A stretch of DNA of 64,000 bases, taken from positions 20,538 through 84,537 of the forward strand of contig DUCS01000031.1 in the NCBI GenBank assembly GCA_012959695.1. Reading direction: 5' to 3'. Origin of the DNA: Cycloclasticus sp. (lineage in GTDB: Bacteria > Pseudomonadota > Gammaproteobacteria > Methylococcales > Cycloclasticaceae). The number at the start of each line of letters is the position of its first letter. Position 1 is the stretch's first letter. A model generated the notes under the pieces. It saw only the letters and a program-made list of their open reading frames with translations, had not been told where the DNA came from and did no database searches. Of the stretch, positions 28,066 to 38,600 are shown one piece after another. The position numbers and the translations under genes were made by a program.

Positions 28066-28519
28066 TTATTCTATTGCGGCCTTTATGGCCTCGATGACGG
28101 TATTTTATATTTCCTTAAGCACCGGTAATGCTTGACTGCCTTGCCCAACAAAGCTTGGCCTAACAAATAATATATGCGCCTTACCTGAACGCTCGATGAC
28201 TGTTAAATGTAACGGACATAGAGCCAGCATTGAAGGGTCTGCATTACTTACTTTATTCGGGTACCAGCCATTACAAAAAACCATGCTGCGGATACCACCT
28301 AAGTTGTTTTTGTTGTAGTTTACGCCCTATTTTTCTTTAAAACGAGACAGATTTTTACCAATGTTGGCTTCAAAAATCACGTTGTTCCAATTCCTGATAA
28401 ACTGAATCGAAGGTTTCATTCATGTTCGCATCGGTGGTAATTTCATAAACGCTATTGTTGTCAGCAATGGTTAATGTTGACAGAAAGCTAAGAATTAATA
28501 TGCTTAAAAAATGTTTCAT
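28066..28519 (-). pseudogene. Decayed DUF302 family exported protein
   Basis: From an ATG at 28519 a signal peptide (FLSILILSFLSTLTIAD) and the DUF302-like opening SVYEITTDANMNETFDSVYQELEQ are readable. The frame is lost near 28375. In the neighbouring frame the homologous part continues (VIFEANIGKNLSRFKEK, then LGGIRSMVFCNGWYPNKV, NADPSMLALCPLHLTVIERS, HILFVRPSFVGQGSQALP), interrupted by a TAG after FKEK and a TAA after VLKEI. One frameshift plus two nonsense codons show a genuine relic. Its function when intact is unknown; DUF302 genes are common in sulfur-oxidising and environmental proteobacteria. Confidence 0.8.
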
Positions 28520-28639
28520 AGGCTGTTTCTTGTTTGCTTGTATGTAATAGGCTCTAATAGAAAGAGTATAGTCGTTCAAATCAATATTTCTAGGGCCGCT
28601 TTACGGCTTGAATGTTAAAACTCAAGTAAACAATTATAG

Positions 28640-29671
<1,032 letters not shown>

Positions 29672-29673
29672 CA

Positions 29674-30486
29674 ATGGATCAATACGCGGTTTTAGGGTTT
29701 CCAATTGGGCACAGTAAGTCCCCCGTTATTCACCAGCAGTTTGCTCAGCAAACAAATCAGTCGTTAGCGTATAAAGCGATAGAGGTTAAGCCTGAAGCAT
29801 TTGATAAAACTATCGCCGACTTTTTTAAAGCAAGCGGAAAAGGTGTTAATTGCACCGTGCCGCTGAAAGAGTTAGCCTTTGAGAAAGTAGACAGCCTAAC
29901 TGAGCGAGCAAAATTCAGCGGGGCCGTTAATACCATTAAATTACTTGATGACGGTAGTTTGCTGGGTGATAACACGGATGGCGTGGGCCTATTAAGTGAT
30001 TTATGCGAGCATTTAGATTTATCGTTAGATGGAAAACGGATATTGGTGCTGGGTGCTGGCGGCGCGGCGCGGGGTATCTTAGGGCCGTTGTTAGAAGTCA
30101 AGCCATCTTGTCTATGTTTGGCGAATAGAACCGTGTCGAAGGCGCAAACGATGCAACAGCTGTTTGCACCGATTGGCGATATTCAGTCATCCAGTTATGA
30201 GGCATTGGCTGGCCAGCAGTTCGATTTAATCATTAACGCGACGTCTGCTAGTTTAACGGGAGACTTGCCACCACTGGCTAAGGGTTTGTTAGCTATCAAC
30301 GGCGTTTGTTATGACTTGGCGTACAGCCAACAACCTACAGCATTCGTACGCTGGGGTGAAGAGCAAGGGGCGAGCCTGTCAATAGATGGGCTGGGCATGT
30401 TAGTGGAGCAAGCGGCCCACGCATTTAATGTATGGCGAGACGTGATGCCTGATACCTTAGCAATTAGGGCAAGCTTACGAAGTTAA
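29674..30486 (+). CDS. aroE: Shikimate dehydrogenase (NADP+)
   Basis: A 270-residue AroE reducing 3-dehydroshikimate to shikimate in aromatic amino acid synthesis. Substrate-binding GFPIGHSKSPVIHQQF, the catalytic Lys in NCTVPLKE, GAVNTI, the NADP Rossmann motif LGAGGAARGIL with NRTVSKAQ, and the C-terminal DGLGMLVEQAAHAFNVW are all visible. The ATG at 29674 replaces a longer in-frame start lying inside hemB. It is coupled to hemB and convergent with the carbonic-anhydrase-like gene (four-base overlap). Confidence 0.96.
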   Translation: MDQYAVLGFPIGHSKSPVIHQQFAQQTNQSLAYKAIEVKPEAFDKTIADFFKASGKGVNCTVPLKELAFEKVDSLTERAKFSGAVNTIKLLDDGSLLGDNTDGVGLLSDLCEHLDLSLDGKRILVLGAGGAARGILGPLLEVKPSCLCLANRTVSKAQTMQQLFAPIGDIQSSSYEALAGQQFDLIINATSASLTGDLPPLAKGLLAINGVCYDLAYSQQPTAFVRWGEEQGASLSIDGLGMLVEQAAHAFNVWRDVMPDTLAIRASLRS

Positions 30487-31019
30487 GAAAGCTCACCTAA
30501 ATATTTATTCTTTAAACGGACGTAGTTTTGAGGGGAATATTCAAGGAATTTCGCTTCGTTGTCGTTAATGGGACGGGCTTTTTTAACCGGCGACCCCACA
30601 TATAAATAACCACTTTCTAAAACCTTACCCGGCGGCACTAGGCTACCGGCACCAATCATCACGCCGTCGTTAACAACAGCGCCATCCATCACAATAGCAC
30701 CCATACCAATTAAACAGTGGTTCCCAATGGTGCAACCATGTAGCGTGACATTGTGCCCCACGGTTACATCGCAACCAATGGTTAGTGGATAACCGCCAGG
30801 GTTGAAATCGCTGGCGTGAGTAACGTGTAAGACGCTGCCGTCTTGAATGTTGGAGCGAGCTCCGATGGTAATGCTATGGATATCGCCTCGTATAACCGCT
30901 AAAGGCCAAACGGATACGTCTTCGGCAAGGGTGACGTCACCAATGACAACGGCTGTTTCATGAATGAAAACACGGTCTTGAATAGACGGTGCAATAGAGT
31001 CGAAAGGTTTAACGGGCAT
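30483..31019 (-). CDS. Gamma-carbonic-anhydrase-like hexapeptide protein (YrdA type)
   Basis: A 178-residue left-handed beta-helix protein built from hexapeptide repeats (IGDVTLAEDVSVWPLAVIRG, IGARSNIQDGSVLHV, IGNHCLIGMGAIVMDGAVV). Metal-ligand histidines are in the expected places (HVTHASDF, TVGHNVTLHGC). Family members resemble archaeal gamma carbonic anhydrase, but many bacterial YrdA/PaaY-like proteins have unproven or thioesterase activity. It is convergent with aroE, a common gammaproteobacterial neighbour. Confidence 0.88.
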   Translation of the reverse strand: MPVKPFDSIAPSIQDRVFIHETAVVIGDVTLAEDVSVWPLAVIRGDIHSITIGARSNIQDGSVLHVTHASDFNPGGYPLTIGCDVTVGHNVTLHGCTIGNHCLIGMGAIVMDGAVVNDGVMIGAGSLVPPGKVLESGYLYVGSPVKKARPINDNEAKFLEYSPQNYVRLKNKYLGELS

Positions 31020-31072
31020 AAGGTGTATCCTGTCCTATAATTTGGCAAGCATTTTGTTTAAAGGAGAAAAAC

Positions 31073-31645
31073 ATGAGTGTATCAGGATTCATTAGCTTGG
31101 CGATTATTGTTGTGGTGGCGGGCTATGCCGTAGCGCTATATAACAGCTTGGTCAGTTTGAAGCACAGCGTATCAAAAGCGTGGTCAAACATTGATGTGTT
31201 GCTTAAACAGCGGCACGACGAGCTGCCAAAGTTAGTCGAAACGTGTAAGCAGTACATGAAACATGAGAGAGAGGCGCTCGAAAATGTCATGTTGGCGCGT
31301 TCAGGCGTTTCAAGTGCCTTAGGCAAATCAGATGTAGCGGCGTTGGGGCAGGCAGAAACCAAAATGCGTCAAGGGCTGATGAATCTCTTTGCCGTTGCAG
31401 AAGCGTACCCTGATCTTAAAGCGAATGATTCATTTAAAGAATTACAAAAGCGCATTAGCCAATTGGAAAATAACATAGCGGATAGGCGTGAATTTTATAA
31501 CGAAAGCGTGAATTTGAATAATGTACGCATTGAACAGTTCCCGGATATTTTAATTGCAAAGTTCTTTAGCTTTAACCCGTTCGATCTGTTGGAATTTGAA
31601 GAATCAGAAATTGCCGACGTGAGTGTAAAAAAATTATTTGAATGA
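31073..31645 (+). CDS. lemA: LemA family protein
   Basis: A 190-residue LemA protein: one N-terminal transmembrane helix (about residues 5-21) and a long helical bundle with YNSLVSLKHSVSKAWSNIDVLLKQRHDELPKLVETCKQY, the family signature region. LemA proteins sit in the inner membrane; their role is not defined. An AAGGAG ribosome site lies 6 bases before the ATG and a TATAAT-like -10 is at about 31036. It overlaps the following GIDE-type membrane protein gene by four bases (ATGA), a recurrent LemA partnership. Confidence 0.92.
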   Translation: MSVSGFISLAIIVVVAGYAVALYNSLVSLKHSVSKAWSNIDVLLKQRHDELPKLVETCKQYMKHEREALENVMLARSGVSSALGKSDVAALGQAETKMRQGLMNLFAVAEAYPDLKANDSFKELQKRISQLENNIADRREFYNESVNLNNVRIEQFPDILIAKFFSFNPFDLLEFEESEIADVSVKKLFE

Positions 31646-32583
31646 TGAATGATTTGGCATATGCCATTCAACAATTACCAAACGATAAGTTTTGGTTGTA
31701 TTTTGTCGGTGCGTGCATTGCATCAGCGGCTAGTCTGTACTTTTATTTTCGTTTTTTATGGCGTTATCGAATCATGCAGGACACCCCTACCGCACTGATA
31801 CGTTCAGCCTCGCAGGGCTATAACGAATTTGAGGGTGTCGCAAAATTGTTGCCTGGCGAGCCTATTATTGCGCTGCTGACGAAACTGAGTTGCGTTTGGT
31901 ATCGGTACAAGGTTGAAGAAAAGCAGTCGCATTACGTTCGTGGGCGCAGTCGTACCAGTTGGCACCTATATGAATCCGGTGTCAGTGATGGCGTGTTTGC
32001 ATTACACGGGCAAACGGGTAAAGCGATTGTCGACCCGGGTGACGCAGAAGTTGTCTACTCTGTGTCGGATACTTGGTACGGCAGTACGCCGTATCCAAGC
32101 GCGGGTCCCAAGGGTTTTAGCTCAAGAGCCTTTGCCATTGGTCGGCGCTATCGATACAGCGAAAAGCGCATTCATGAGGGTGACAGTTTGTATGTATTGG
32201 GTGATTTTAAATCGTTCAGAGAAATGGAATTGCCCTCTGAGAACGAGTCACTAGCGGCGATTTTAACTAACTGGAAAACCAACCCCAAAGCGTTTTTGAA
32301 TCGGTTTGATGAAAACAAAGATGACCGTATTGATTCCGAGGAGTGGGAAAAGGCCGTGCTGATTGCAAAAGAGCAGATAACGCCGTCGTTAGACAAAAAA
32401 GACGATGCGCATATTGACAATATGATTCAAAAGCCAACGAGTAGCCGCAAACCATTCTTAATTTCGACTCAGGATGAAGCTGTGCTGACGAGTCGTTTCC
32501 AATATAAATCGTGGGGCTCAATGTTTTTATTTTTTGTGTCGGGTGCGGTAGCCGTATGGATGTTCAACATACGGTTTGAGTAG
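31642..32583 (+). CDS. GIDE-domain-like membrane protein with an EF-hand
   Basis: A 313-residue protein with N- and C-terminal transmembrane helices (about residues 18-40 and 291-308) enclosing a beta-rich cytoplasmic or periplasmic domain. That domain resembles GIDE regions of E3-ligase-like proteins (LSCVWYRYKVEEKQS, GRSRTSWHLYESGVSDGVF, YSEKRIHEGDSLYVLGDF). Near residue 226 a single EF-hand loop appears: DENKDDRIDSEE, with acidic residues at the calcium positions. There is no RING domain. Pairing with lemA suggests a shared membrane complex. Function unknown. Confidence 0.72.
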   Translation: MMNDLAYAIQQLPNDKFWLYFVGACIASAASLYFYFRFLWRYRIMQDTPTALIRSASQGYNEFEGVAKLLPGEPIIALLTKLSCVWYRYKVEEKQSHYVRGRSRTSWHLYESGVSDGVFALHGQTGKAIVDPGDAEVVYSVSDTWYGSTPYPSAGPKGFSSRAFAIGRRYRYSEKRIHEGDSLYVLGDFKSFREMELPSENESLAAILTNWKTNPKAFLNRFDENKDDRIDSEEWEKAVLIAKEQITPSLDKKDDAHIDNMIQKPTSSRKPFLISTQDEAVLTSRFQYKSWGSMFLFFVSGAVAVWMFNIRFE

Positions 32584-32635
32584 TGGCTCAATTACTATAA
32601 TCGTGCGAACATAGTCTTTTTCAAAGTAGAATATT

Positions 32636-34675
32636 ATGACAAATCCCTTACTAGAAGAATTCGAATTGCCCAGCTTCAGTGCCATTAAAGCGGCAAACAT
32701 AGAACCTGCTATTAACCAGCTTTTGGACAGCAATAAGAAAAAAATTGCCTCATTACTTGAGGGACAGACTAATTATAACTGGGATAACTTGGTGTATCCA
32801 ATGGAATTAATTGATGACCATTTGAGCCGTGTTTGGTCACCGGTGAGTCATTTGAATTCGGTGATGAATAACGATGAATGGCGTGAGGCGTATTCAAATT
32901 GCCTGCCTAAATTGAGCGAGTATTCAACCGAGATTGGGCAAAATAAGAAATTGTACTTGGCGTATCGCTCTATTAAAGAGGGTGGCCAATATAGGTTGCT
33001 TAAAACAGCCCAAAAGAAAATAATTGATAATGCATTGCGAGACTTTGAACTATCGGGTGTGGCCTTAGACGAGGATAAAAAACAGCGTTATATGGACATT
33101 TCGCAAGCGCTATCTTCGTTAACCAATCAATTTGAAGAAAACCTAATGGACGCAACGAACGCATGGGATAAACACGTTGTGGATATAGCCGAACTGGCTG
33201 GTTTGCCCGATTCAACGATCGATTTATTGCACCAAACGGCGAAGCAAAAAGATAAAGAAGGTTGGATGTTAACGCTAGAATTTCCGTGCTATATGGCGCT
33301 GATGACCTATGCCGACAACCGGGAGTTACGTTATGAAATCCATCATGCGTTTGTTACTCGAGCATCGGAGCAAAGCACGGGGGATATTGCTTGGGATAAC
33401 ACGGAAATAATGGCGAAAATCGTCGGTTTACGCGATGAAAAAGCGAAGGTATTGGGTTTTGAAAGTTACGCCGATTTATCGTTGGCAACGAAAATGGCTG
33501 AAAAAACGTCCGATGTGTTGGGCTTTTTAAATCAATTGGCGGAACGATCTTTGCCGATGGCAAAGCAAGACGTTGCTGAGCTCACTGAATTTGCTAATCA
33601 GCAGGGTCACGCCGGTGATTTGGAGTCTTGGGATGTGGCTTATTTTTCAGAAAAGCTGCGTGAAGCACGTTATAAAATTTCCCAAGAAGAGATAAAGCCT
33701 TATTTTCCTGCGAATCGTGTTTTGTCTGGTATGTTTGACGTAGTGGAAAAGCTTTACGGCATTAACATCACAGAAGTTGATGGTGTTAATACTTGGCATA
33801 AAGACGTTCAATTTTTTGCAATTACTGATGAGGAAGGCGTTCAGCGAGGACGTTTTTATATCGATTTATATGCGCGTCCACATAAACGTGGCGGTGCGTG
33901 GATGGATGAATGCGTGACGCGTTTTAAAAAACAGGGCGGTGTGCAAAACCCCGTTGCGTATTTAACCTGTAACTTTACGCCGCCAATTGGCGATGATCCG
34001 TCACTGTTAACCCACGGTGAAGTGGAAACGTTATTCCATGAATTTGGCCATGGCTTACATCACATGCTGACAAAAGTAGATTATTTAAGTGTTTCTGGTA
34101 TTCATGGCGTGGAGTGGGACGCGGTTGAATTGCCGAGTCAGTTTATGGAAAATTGGTGCTGGCAAAAAGAGGTGATGACGTTGATTTCTGGTCATTATAA
34201 AACCGGTGAAACCTTACCTGACGCTATGTTTGAGAAGATGCTTGCGGCGAAAAACTTTCAATCAGGCATGCAAATGGTCAGGCAAATTGAGTTTTCAATT
34301 TTTGATTTCCGTATCCATTTGGAATATGACGAAAGTAATGATGCGCAAATTTACGATATTCTGGAGCAAGTTAGGCGCGATACCAGTGTGGTTAAAACGC
34401 CAGAGTTTAACCGTTTTCCGAACAGCTTTTCGCATATTTTTGCTGGCGGTTATGCGGCGGGTTACTACAGTTATAAGTGGGCGGAAGTGCTTTCCAGTGA
34501 TGCGTTTTCATTGTTCGAAGAAAATGGTGTGTTTGATAAAAAAACAGGCCGTTCATTTTTGCAGAACATTTTAGAAAAAGGCGGCAGCGATGATGCACTG
34601 GCGCTATTCACAGCTTTTAGGGGGCGTGAACCAACAATCGATGCATTGTTAAAACATTCTGGCATAGCGGCGTAA
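32636..34675 (+). CDS. prlC: Oligopeptidase A (M3 metallopeptidase)
   Basis: A 679-residue M3 peptidase degrading short peptides and cleaved signal peptides in the cytoplasm. The zinc motif HEFGHGLHHML and the downstream Glu in GVEWDAVELPSQFMENW are intact. Length and N-terminus (NPLLEEFELPSFSAI) match PrlC/OpdA rather than the longer dipeptidyl carboxypeptidase. It is the first gene of a pair, followed after one base by the SH3 protein gene. Confidence 0.95.
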   Translation: MTNPLLEEFELPSFSAIKAANIEPAINQLLDSNKKKIASLLEGQTNYNWDNLVYPMELIDDHLSRVWSPVSHLNSVMNNDEWREAYSNCLPKLSEYSTEIGQNKKLYLAYRSIKEGGQYRLLKTAQKKIIDNALRDFELSGVALDEDKKQRYMDISQALSSLTNQFEENLMDATNAWDKHVVDIAELAGLPDSTIDLLHQTAKQKDKEGWMLTLEFPCYMALMTYADNRELRYEIHHAFVTRASEQSTGDIAWDNTEIMAKIVGLRDEKAKVLGFESYADLSLATKMAEKTSDVLGFLNQLAERSLPMAKQDVAELTEFANQQGHAGDLESWDVAYFSEKLREARYKISQEEIKPYFPANRVLSGMFDVVEKLYGINITEVDGVNTWHKDVQFFAITDEEGVQRGRFYIDLYARPHKRGGAWMDECVTRFKKQGGVQNPVAYLTCNFTPPIGDDPSLLTHGEVETLFHEFGHGLHHMLTKVDYLSVSGIHGVEWDAVELPSQFMENWCWQKEVMTLISGHYKTGETLPDAMFEKMLAAKNFQSGMQMVRQIEFSIFDFRIHLEYDESNDAQIYDILEQVRRDTSVVKTPEFNRFPNSFSHIFAGGYAAGYYSYKWAEVLSSDAFSLFEENGVFDKKTGRSFLQNILEKGGSDDALALFTAFRGREPTIDALLKHSGIAA

Positions 34676-34676
34676 T

Positions 34677-35345
34677 ATGCTTAAAAGACTTCTTTTACTG
34701 GCATTGCTAATGCCGATGTTAGCGTATTCGGCGCACATCACCGATAAGCTATTGGCTGGCATGTATGCGGAGCCAAGCCGTGGCGAACAACCGATTCAGT
34801 TGCTTCCGAGCGGCACGCCCGTCGAATTATTGGGTGAGCAAGACGGCTTTGTACAGGTGCAGCTTGTTGACGGGAAAACGGGCTGGGTTGAAAAGCGGTT
34901 TTTATCAGAAGATAAACCAGCAAGGGTTCGATTGTTAGCGCTTCAGAGTAAGTATAGGCAGTTACAAGGGACGTTAGACGCTGCAGAAAAGCAATTGCTG
35001 ACTGTCGAACAGCCTAAATCAGTTAAAAAACGCAATCCTGATGAGTCGCAAGTTACACGACAATCCGAGCAAACTTTGATGGCAAATTTAGACCAGGCGA
35101 ACGCTGTTATCAAAAAACTAAAAGACGAAGCGAAGCTGCTTACAAAACGCCATACGGTGGAGCTTGAAGAAGTGAGTAGTCTCGAACTAGAACGGGTTAG
35201 TGAGCCAGTGGTAAACAGCGAGGCCGGAACATCGTGGGTAGCGATTATCATTATGCTTATTATTGGGGTTGCCGGAGGTATTTATGCCGAAATGGGCATT
35301 CAAGAAAAGCGGCAACTTAAAAAACATGGTGGCTTTAGAATTTAA
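34677..35345 (+). CDS. SH3-domain membrane protein (TIGR04211-type)
   Basis: A 222-residue protein with a signal peptide, one bacterial SH3 domain (DKLLAGMYAEPS to GWVEKRFLSED, about residues 22-80) and a predicted coiled coil over residues 95-165. A C-terminal transmembrane helix (VAIIIMLIIGVAGGIYA) and a short basic tail follow. This SH3-coiled-coil-TM plan is that of the YgiM/TIGR04211 family. The role is unknown; the SH3 fold in the periplasm suggests a cell-wall ligand. Confidence 0.82.
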   Translation: MLKRLLLLALLMPMLAYSAHITDKLLAGMYAEPSRGEQPIQLLPSGTPVELLGEQDGFVQVQLVDGKTGWVEKRFLSEDKPARVRLLALQSKYRQLQGTLDAAEKQLLTVEQPKSVKKRNPDESQVTRQSEQTLMANLDQANAVIKKLKDEAKLLTKRHTVELEEVSSLELERVSEPVVNSEAGTSWVAIIIMLIIGVAGGIYAEMGIQEKRQLKKHGGFRI

Positions 35346-35508
35346 CGAGAAGACATAGATATATAGCAAAAATGCATATGAAAACGATTTGCGAGAAAAA
35401 ACAGTTGATTAACCAGTGGCTTAGTTGTTCTCTTTTATAGAATCACAACGTATAGTTAACGGTTCTAAAAATTTTCATAAAATAGAAATCATAAGAGGAG
35501 ATTTTACC

Positions 35509-36762
35509 GTGTCAGATAAACATCATCAAATTTTAATTATTGGCGCTGGCGCTGCGGGTATTACCGTTGCAGCTAGCTTGAGACGTCATTCAGACGGAAA
35601 AGTACTGGATATCACCATTGTTGATCCTGCAAAAGCGCACTATTATCAGCCTGCGTTTACGTTAGTAGGCGGCGGTTGCTATGACTTCGATAAAACTCGA
35701 CGCTCCACCGTTAGTCTAATACCAAAGGGTGTTAGCTGGATTCAACAAGCCGCAACTAATATCGACCCAGAAAACAATGTGGTTGAGTTGGATAACGGCG
35801 ATAAAATTACATATGACTATTTGGTTGTATGCCCAGGTTTGATTTTAGATTGGGATGGTATCCCTGGTCTAAAAGAAACGATTGGTAAAAACGGCGTGTG
35901 TACTAATTACTCACCTGATTATGTTGAGTACACATGGGAATGTGTTCAAGCATTTAAAGCAGGTGATAAAGCCTTTTTTACTCAGGCTCCATTACCGTTT
36001 AAATGTCCGGGTGCGCCACAAAAAATTGCTTATTTAGCCGCTGATTACTGGCGTGGAAAAGGCATCTTAGATCAAAGTGATGTGCATTTCACAAATCCCG
36101 GTCCTGGTATGTTCGGCGTGCCATATTTCGCTAAAGCGTTGAACGAGGTTATTGCAGGTTATGGAATACACAAAGATTTATTGCACAAGCTAATTAAAAT
36201 TGACGGTGAAGCGAAAAAAGCAACATTTGAAGTGGTTGATGGCGATAACAAAGGTGAAATTAAAGAACTTGATTTCGACATGATTCACGTGACACCACAT
36301 CAAAAAACACCAGCGTTCTTACATGGTTCTCCCGTTTCTAATGATGCTGGCTATGTGGAGGTTCATCAAAATTCAATGCAACATGTTAAGTACCCGAATG
36401 TATTTGGTTTGGGTGACGCGTGTTCAACGCCTAACTCTAAAACAGCTGCAGCTGTGCGTAAGCAAGCACCGGAAGTTGTGATGAACATTAATAACTTGAT
36501 AGATGGCAAGCCGATGTCAGAAGGTTATAACGGTTACGGTTCGTGCCCATTAACAACTGCGCGTGGCAAAGTGATGATGGCTGAATTTATTTATGGTGGC
36601 AAAGTAACGCCAACACTTCCGTGGGTGGCTAAGCCAAATGAAGAATCTAGTTTGATGTGGCATACCAAAACAATTGGGTTGCCTATTTTGTACTGGGAAT
36701 TTATGTTGAAAGGCTATGAGAAATTCCTTGAGCCACAATTAGATTATGATACAGGCGAGTAA
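35509..36762 (+). CDS. sqr: Sulfide:quinone oxidoreductase (type II, SQOR-like)
   Basis: A 417-residue flavoprotein passing electrons from sulfide to the quinone pool. FAD-binding motifs are IIGAGAAGITVAASL and the late FGLGDACSTPNSKTAAAVRKQ. Redox cysteines C166 (FKCPGAPQK) and C346 (GYGSCPLTT) match the pair of type II enzymes, which include the mitochondrial one. The start is a GTG with an AGGAG site 8 bases before it; an in-frame ATG 28 codons upstream lies in non-conserved sequence. A hairpin terminator follows. TusA is encoded convergently, so sulfur transfer may be linked. Confidence 0.9.
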   Translation: MSDKHHQILIIGAGAAGITVAASLRRHSDGKVLDITIVDPAKAHYYQPAFTLVGGGCYDFDKTRRSTVSLIPKGVSWIQQAATNIDPENNVVELDNGDKITYDYLVVCPGLILDWDGIPGLKETIGKNGVCTNYSPDYVEYTWECVQAFKAGDKAFFTQAPLPFKCPGAPQKIAYLAADYWRGKGILDQSDVHFTNPGPGMFGVPYFAKALNEVIAGYGIHKDLLHKLIKIDGEAKKATFEVVDGDNKGEIKELDFDMIHVTPHQKTPAFLHGSPVSNDAGYVEVHQNSMQHVKYPNVFGLGDACSTPNSKTAAAVRKQAPEVVMNINNLIDGKPMSEGYNGYGSCPLTTARGKVMMAEFIYGGKVTPTLPWVAKPNEESSLMWHTKTIGLPILYWEFMLKGYEKFLEPQLDYDTGE

Positions 36763-36778
36763 ATAATCGACAACTAAT

Positions 36779-36808
36779 AAAAAAGGCGTTCAATTGAACG
36801 CCTTTTTT
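36779..36808. terminator. Bidirectional terminator between sqr and tusA
   Basis: A 7-bp stem GGCGTTC/GAACGCC with an AATT loop, flanked by six A on the left and six T on the right. The symmetry lets it act on both strands, ending sqr on the plus strand and tusA on the minus strand. Confidence 0.9.
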
Positions 36809-36830
36809 GTGCCCACTAGTGTCTGATGAA

Positions 36831-37061
36831 CTATTTTACTATTTTAATGTAAAAGTACTGGGTGTCATCGTTACGCTCGTGAAGCAGCATCTGGTGTTTA
36901 GATTTATCAATAAACACGCCAATGTCCAAGTGAGCAGCGGGGTCAGTTGCCATCATTTGAATGATGTCGCCCGGCTTAACATTGGATAAAAGCTGCTTTA
37001 GTCTAAGTAACGGCAACGGGCAGTTTAGCCCGGTTGCATCAAGAGTAATGTCGTATTTCAT
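36831..37061 (-). CDS. tusA: TusA-type sulfur carrier protein
   Basis: A 76-residue TusA family protein with the sulfur-carrying Cys in the motif TGLNCPLPLLRLKQLL and the fold segment GDIIQMMATDPAAHLDIGVF. Members relay persulfide sulfur for tRNA thiolation, molybdenum cofactor or dissimilatory sulfur oxidation. There is no tus or dsr cluster here. Its place opposite sqr suggests, but does not prove, use in sulfide-derived sulfur handling. Confidence 0.88.
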   Translation of the reverse strand: MKYDITLDATGLNCPLPLLRLKQLLSNVKPGDIIQMMATDPAAHLDIGVFIDKSKHQMLLHERNDDTQYFYIKIVK

Positions 37062-37121
37062 ATCTTACTTTTAGTATAAATGTTATTTTATTGAAGAATT
37101 GATCGAGAGTGATAAGAAAAA

Positions 37122-38591
37122 ATGGATTATAAAGATTTACGTGATTTTATCTCAAAACTTGAGGAGTTGGGTGAGTTAAAGCGAGTTTCTGAAGAGGTGG
37201 ATCCTTACCTTGAAATGACAGAAATTTGTGATCGCGTATTACGTCAAAAAGGCCCAGCGATATTATTTGAGAACCCAAAAGGGTATTCCATACCCGTGTT
37301 GGCGAATTTATTTGGCACGCCGAAACGGGTGGCGCTGGGTATGGGGCAAGACAGCGTGGAAGCATTGGCAAAAGTCGGCGAAGTGCTTGCCGCGTTAAAA
37401 GAGCCAGAACCGCCTGAAGGTATGAAGGATGCATGGGAGAAATTGCCAGTTTACAAACAAGTGCTGAATATGGCGCCAAAAGTCGTTAAAAGACCCGAAT
37501 GTCAACAAATTGTTATAGAAGGTGATGATGTGGATTTAGCCGCCTTCCCCATTCAGACCTGTTGGCCTGACGACGCAGGGCCGTTGATTACATGGCCGTT
37601 AGTGATAACAAAGGGGCCAGATGCAAAGCGTCAGAACCTGGGTATTTATCGTCAGCAAGTGATTGGCCGTAACAAAGTTATTATGCGCTGGTTAGCACAC
37701 CGCGGCGGCGCGCTAGATTTTAAAGCGTGGCAGACTGAACATCCTGGTGAGCCATTTCCTATTGCTGTAGCGCTGGGCGCTGATCCGGCGACTATTTTAG
37801 CGGCGGTAACGCCGGTGCCTGACCCATTGTCTGAGTACGCCTTTGCTGGCTTATTACGCGGTTCAAAAACAGAAGTGTCCAAGTGCATCACGCATGATCT
37901 GCAAATGCCGGCCAGTGCGGAAATAGTATTGGAAGGCTATTTATACCCCGATGAAATGGCGGAGGAAGGTCCGTTTGGTGATCACACGGGCTACTACAAT
38001 GAGGTGGAAAGTTTCCCTGTTTTTACTATCGAAAGAATCACCCACCGCAAGGACCCAATCTATCATTCGACGTATACCGGCAAACCGCCCGACGAGCCAG
38101 CCGTGTTAGGCGTGTCGTTGAATGAAGTCTTTGTGCCGATTTTGAAAAAACAATTTCCCGAAATTGTGGACTTCTATTTGCCGCCAGAAGGTTGCTCATA
38201 CCGCATGGCTATCGTCAGTATTAAGAAGCAATATCCCGGGCATGCTAAACGGATTATGTTCGGTATTTGGTCATACTTGCGCCAATTTATGTACACGAAA
38301 TTTGTTATTGTGACGGACGAAGATGTGGATATACGGGATTGGGAGTCGGTGATTTGGGCAATTACGACGCGAGTGGATCCGGCTAGGGACACGACCTTAA
38401 TTGAAAATACGCCCATTGATTATTTAGATTTCGCTTCGCCGGTGTCCGGCCTGGGATCAAAAATGGGCTTAGACGCGACCAATAAATGGCAAGGTGAAAC
38501 AACCCGTGAATGGGGTAAGCCAATCGTTATGGATGACGCGATTAAGCAAAAAGTGGATGACTTATGGATGAAGCTTGGGCTTGATGGATAA
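37122..38591 (+). CDS. ubiD: 4-hydroxy-3-polyprenylbenzoate decarboxylase (UbiD)
   Basis: A 489-residue prenylated-FMN decarboxylase in ubiquinone synthesis, of the expected length and N-terminus ([21 protein letters not shown]). Cofactor and catalytic segments are visible: [42 protein letters not shown] residues around 283-298, and the C-terminal [18 protein letters not shown]. UbiX, which supplies prFMN, is not in the window. The gene is divergent from tusA and convergent with hemY. Confidence 0.95.
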   Translation: MDYKDLRDFISKLEELGELKRVSEEVDPYLEMTEICDRVLRQKGPAILFENPKGYSIPVLANLFGTPKRVALGMGQDSVEALAKVGEVLAALKEPEPPEGMKDAWEKLPVYKQVLNMAPKVVKRPECQQIVIEGDDVDLAAFPIQTCWPDDAGPLITWPLVITKGPDAKRQNLGIYRQQVIGRNKVIMRWLAHRGGALDFKAWQTEHPGEPFPIAVALGADPATILAAVTPVPDPLSEYAFAGLLRGSKTEVSKCITHDLQMPASAEIVLEGYLYPDEMAEEGPFGDHTGYYNEVESFPVFTIERITHRKDPIYHSTYTGKPPDEPAVLGVSLNEVFVPILKKQFPEIVDFYLPPEGCSYRMAIVSIKKQYPGHAKRIMFGIWSYLRQFMYTKFVIVTDEDVDIRDWESVIWAITTRVDPARDTTLIENTPIDYLDFASPVSGLGSKMGLDATNKWQGETTREWGKPIVMDDAIKQKVDDLWMKLGLDG

Positions 38592-38600
38592 ACGCTAACG

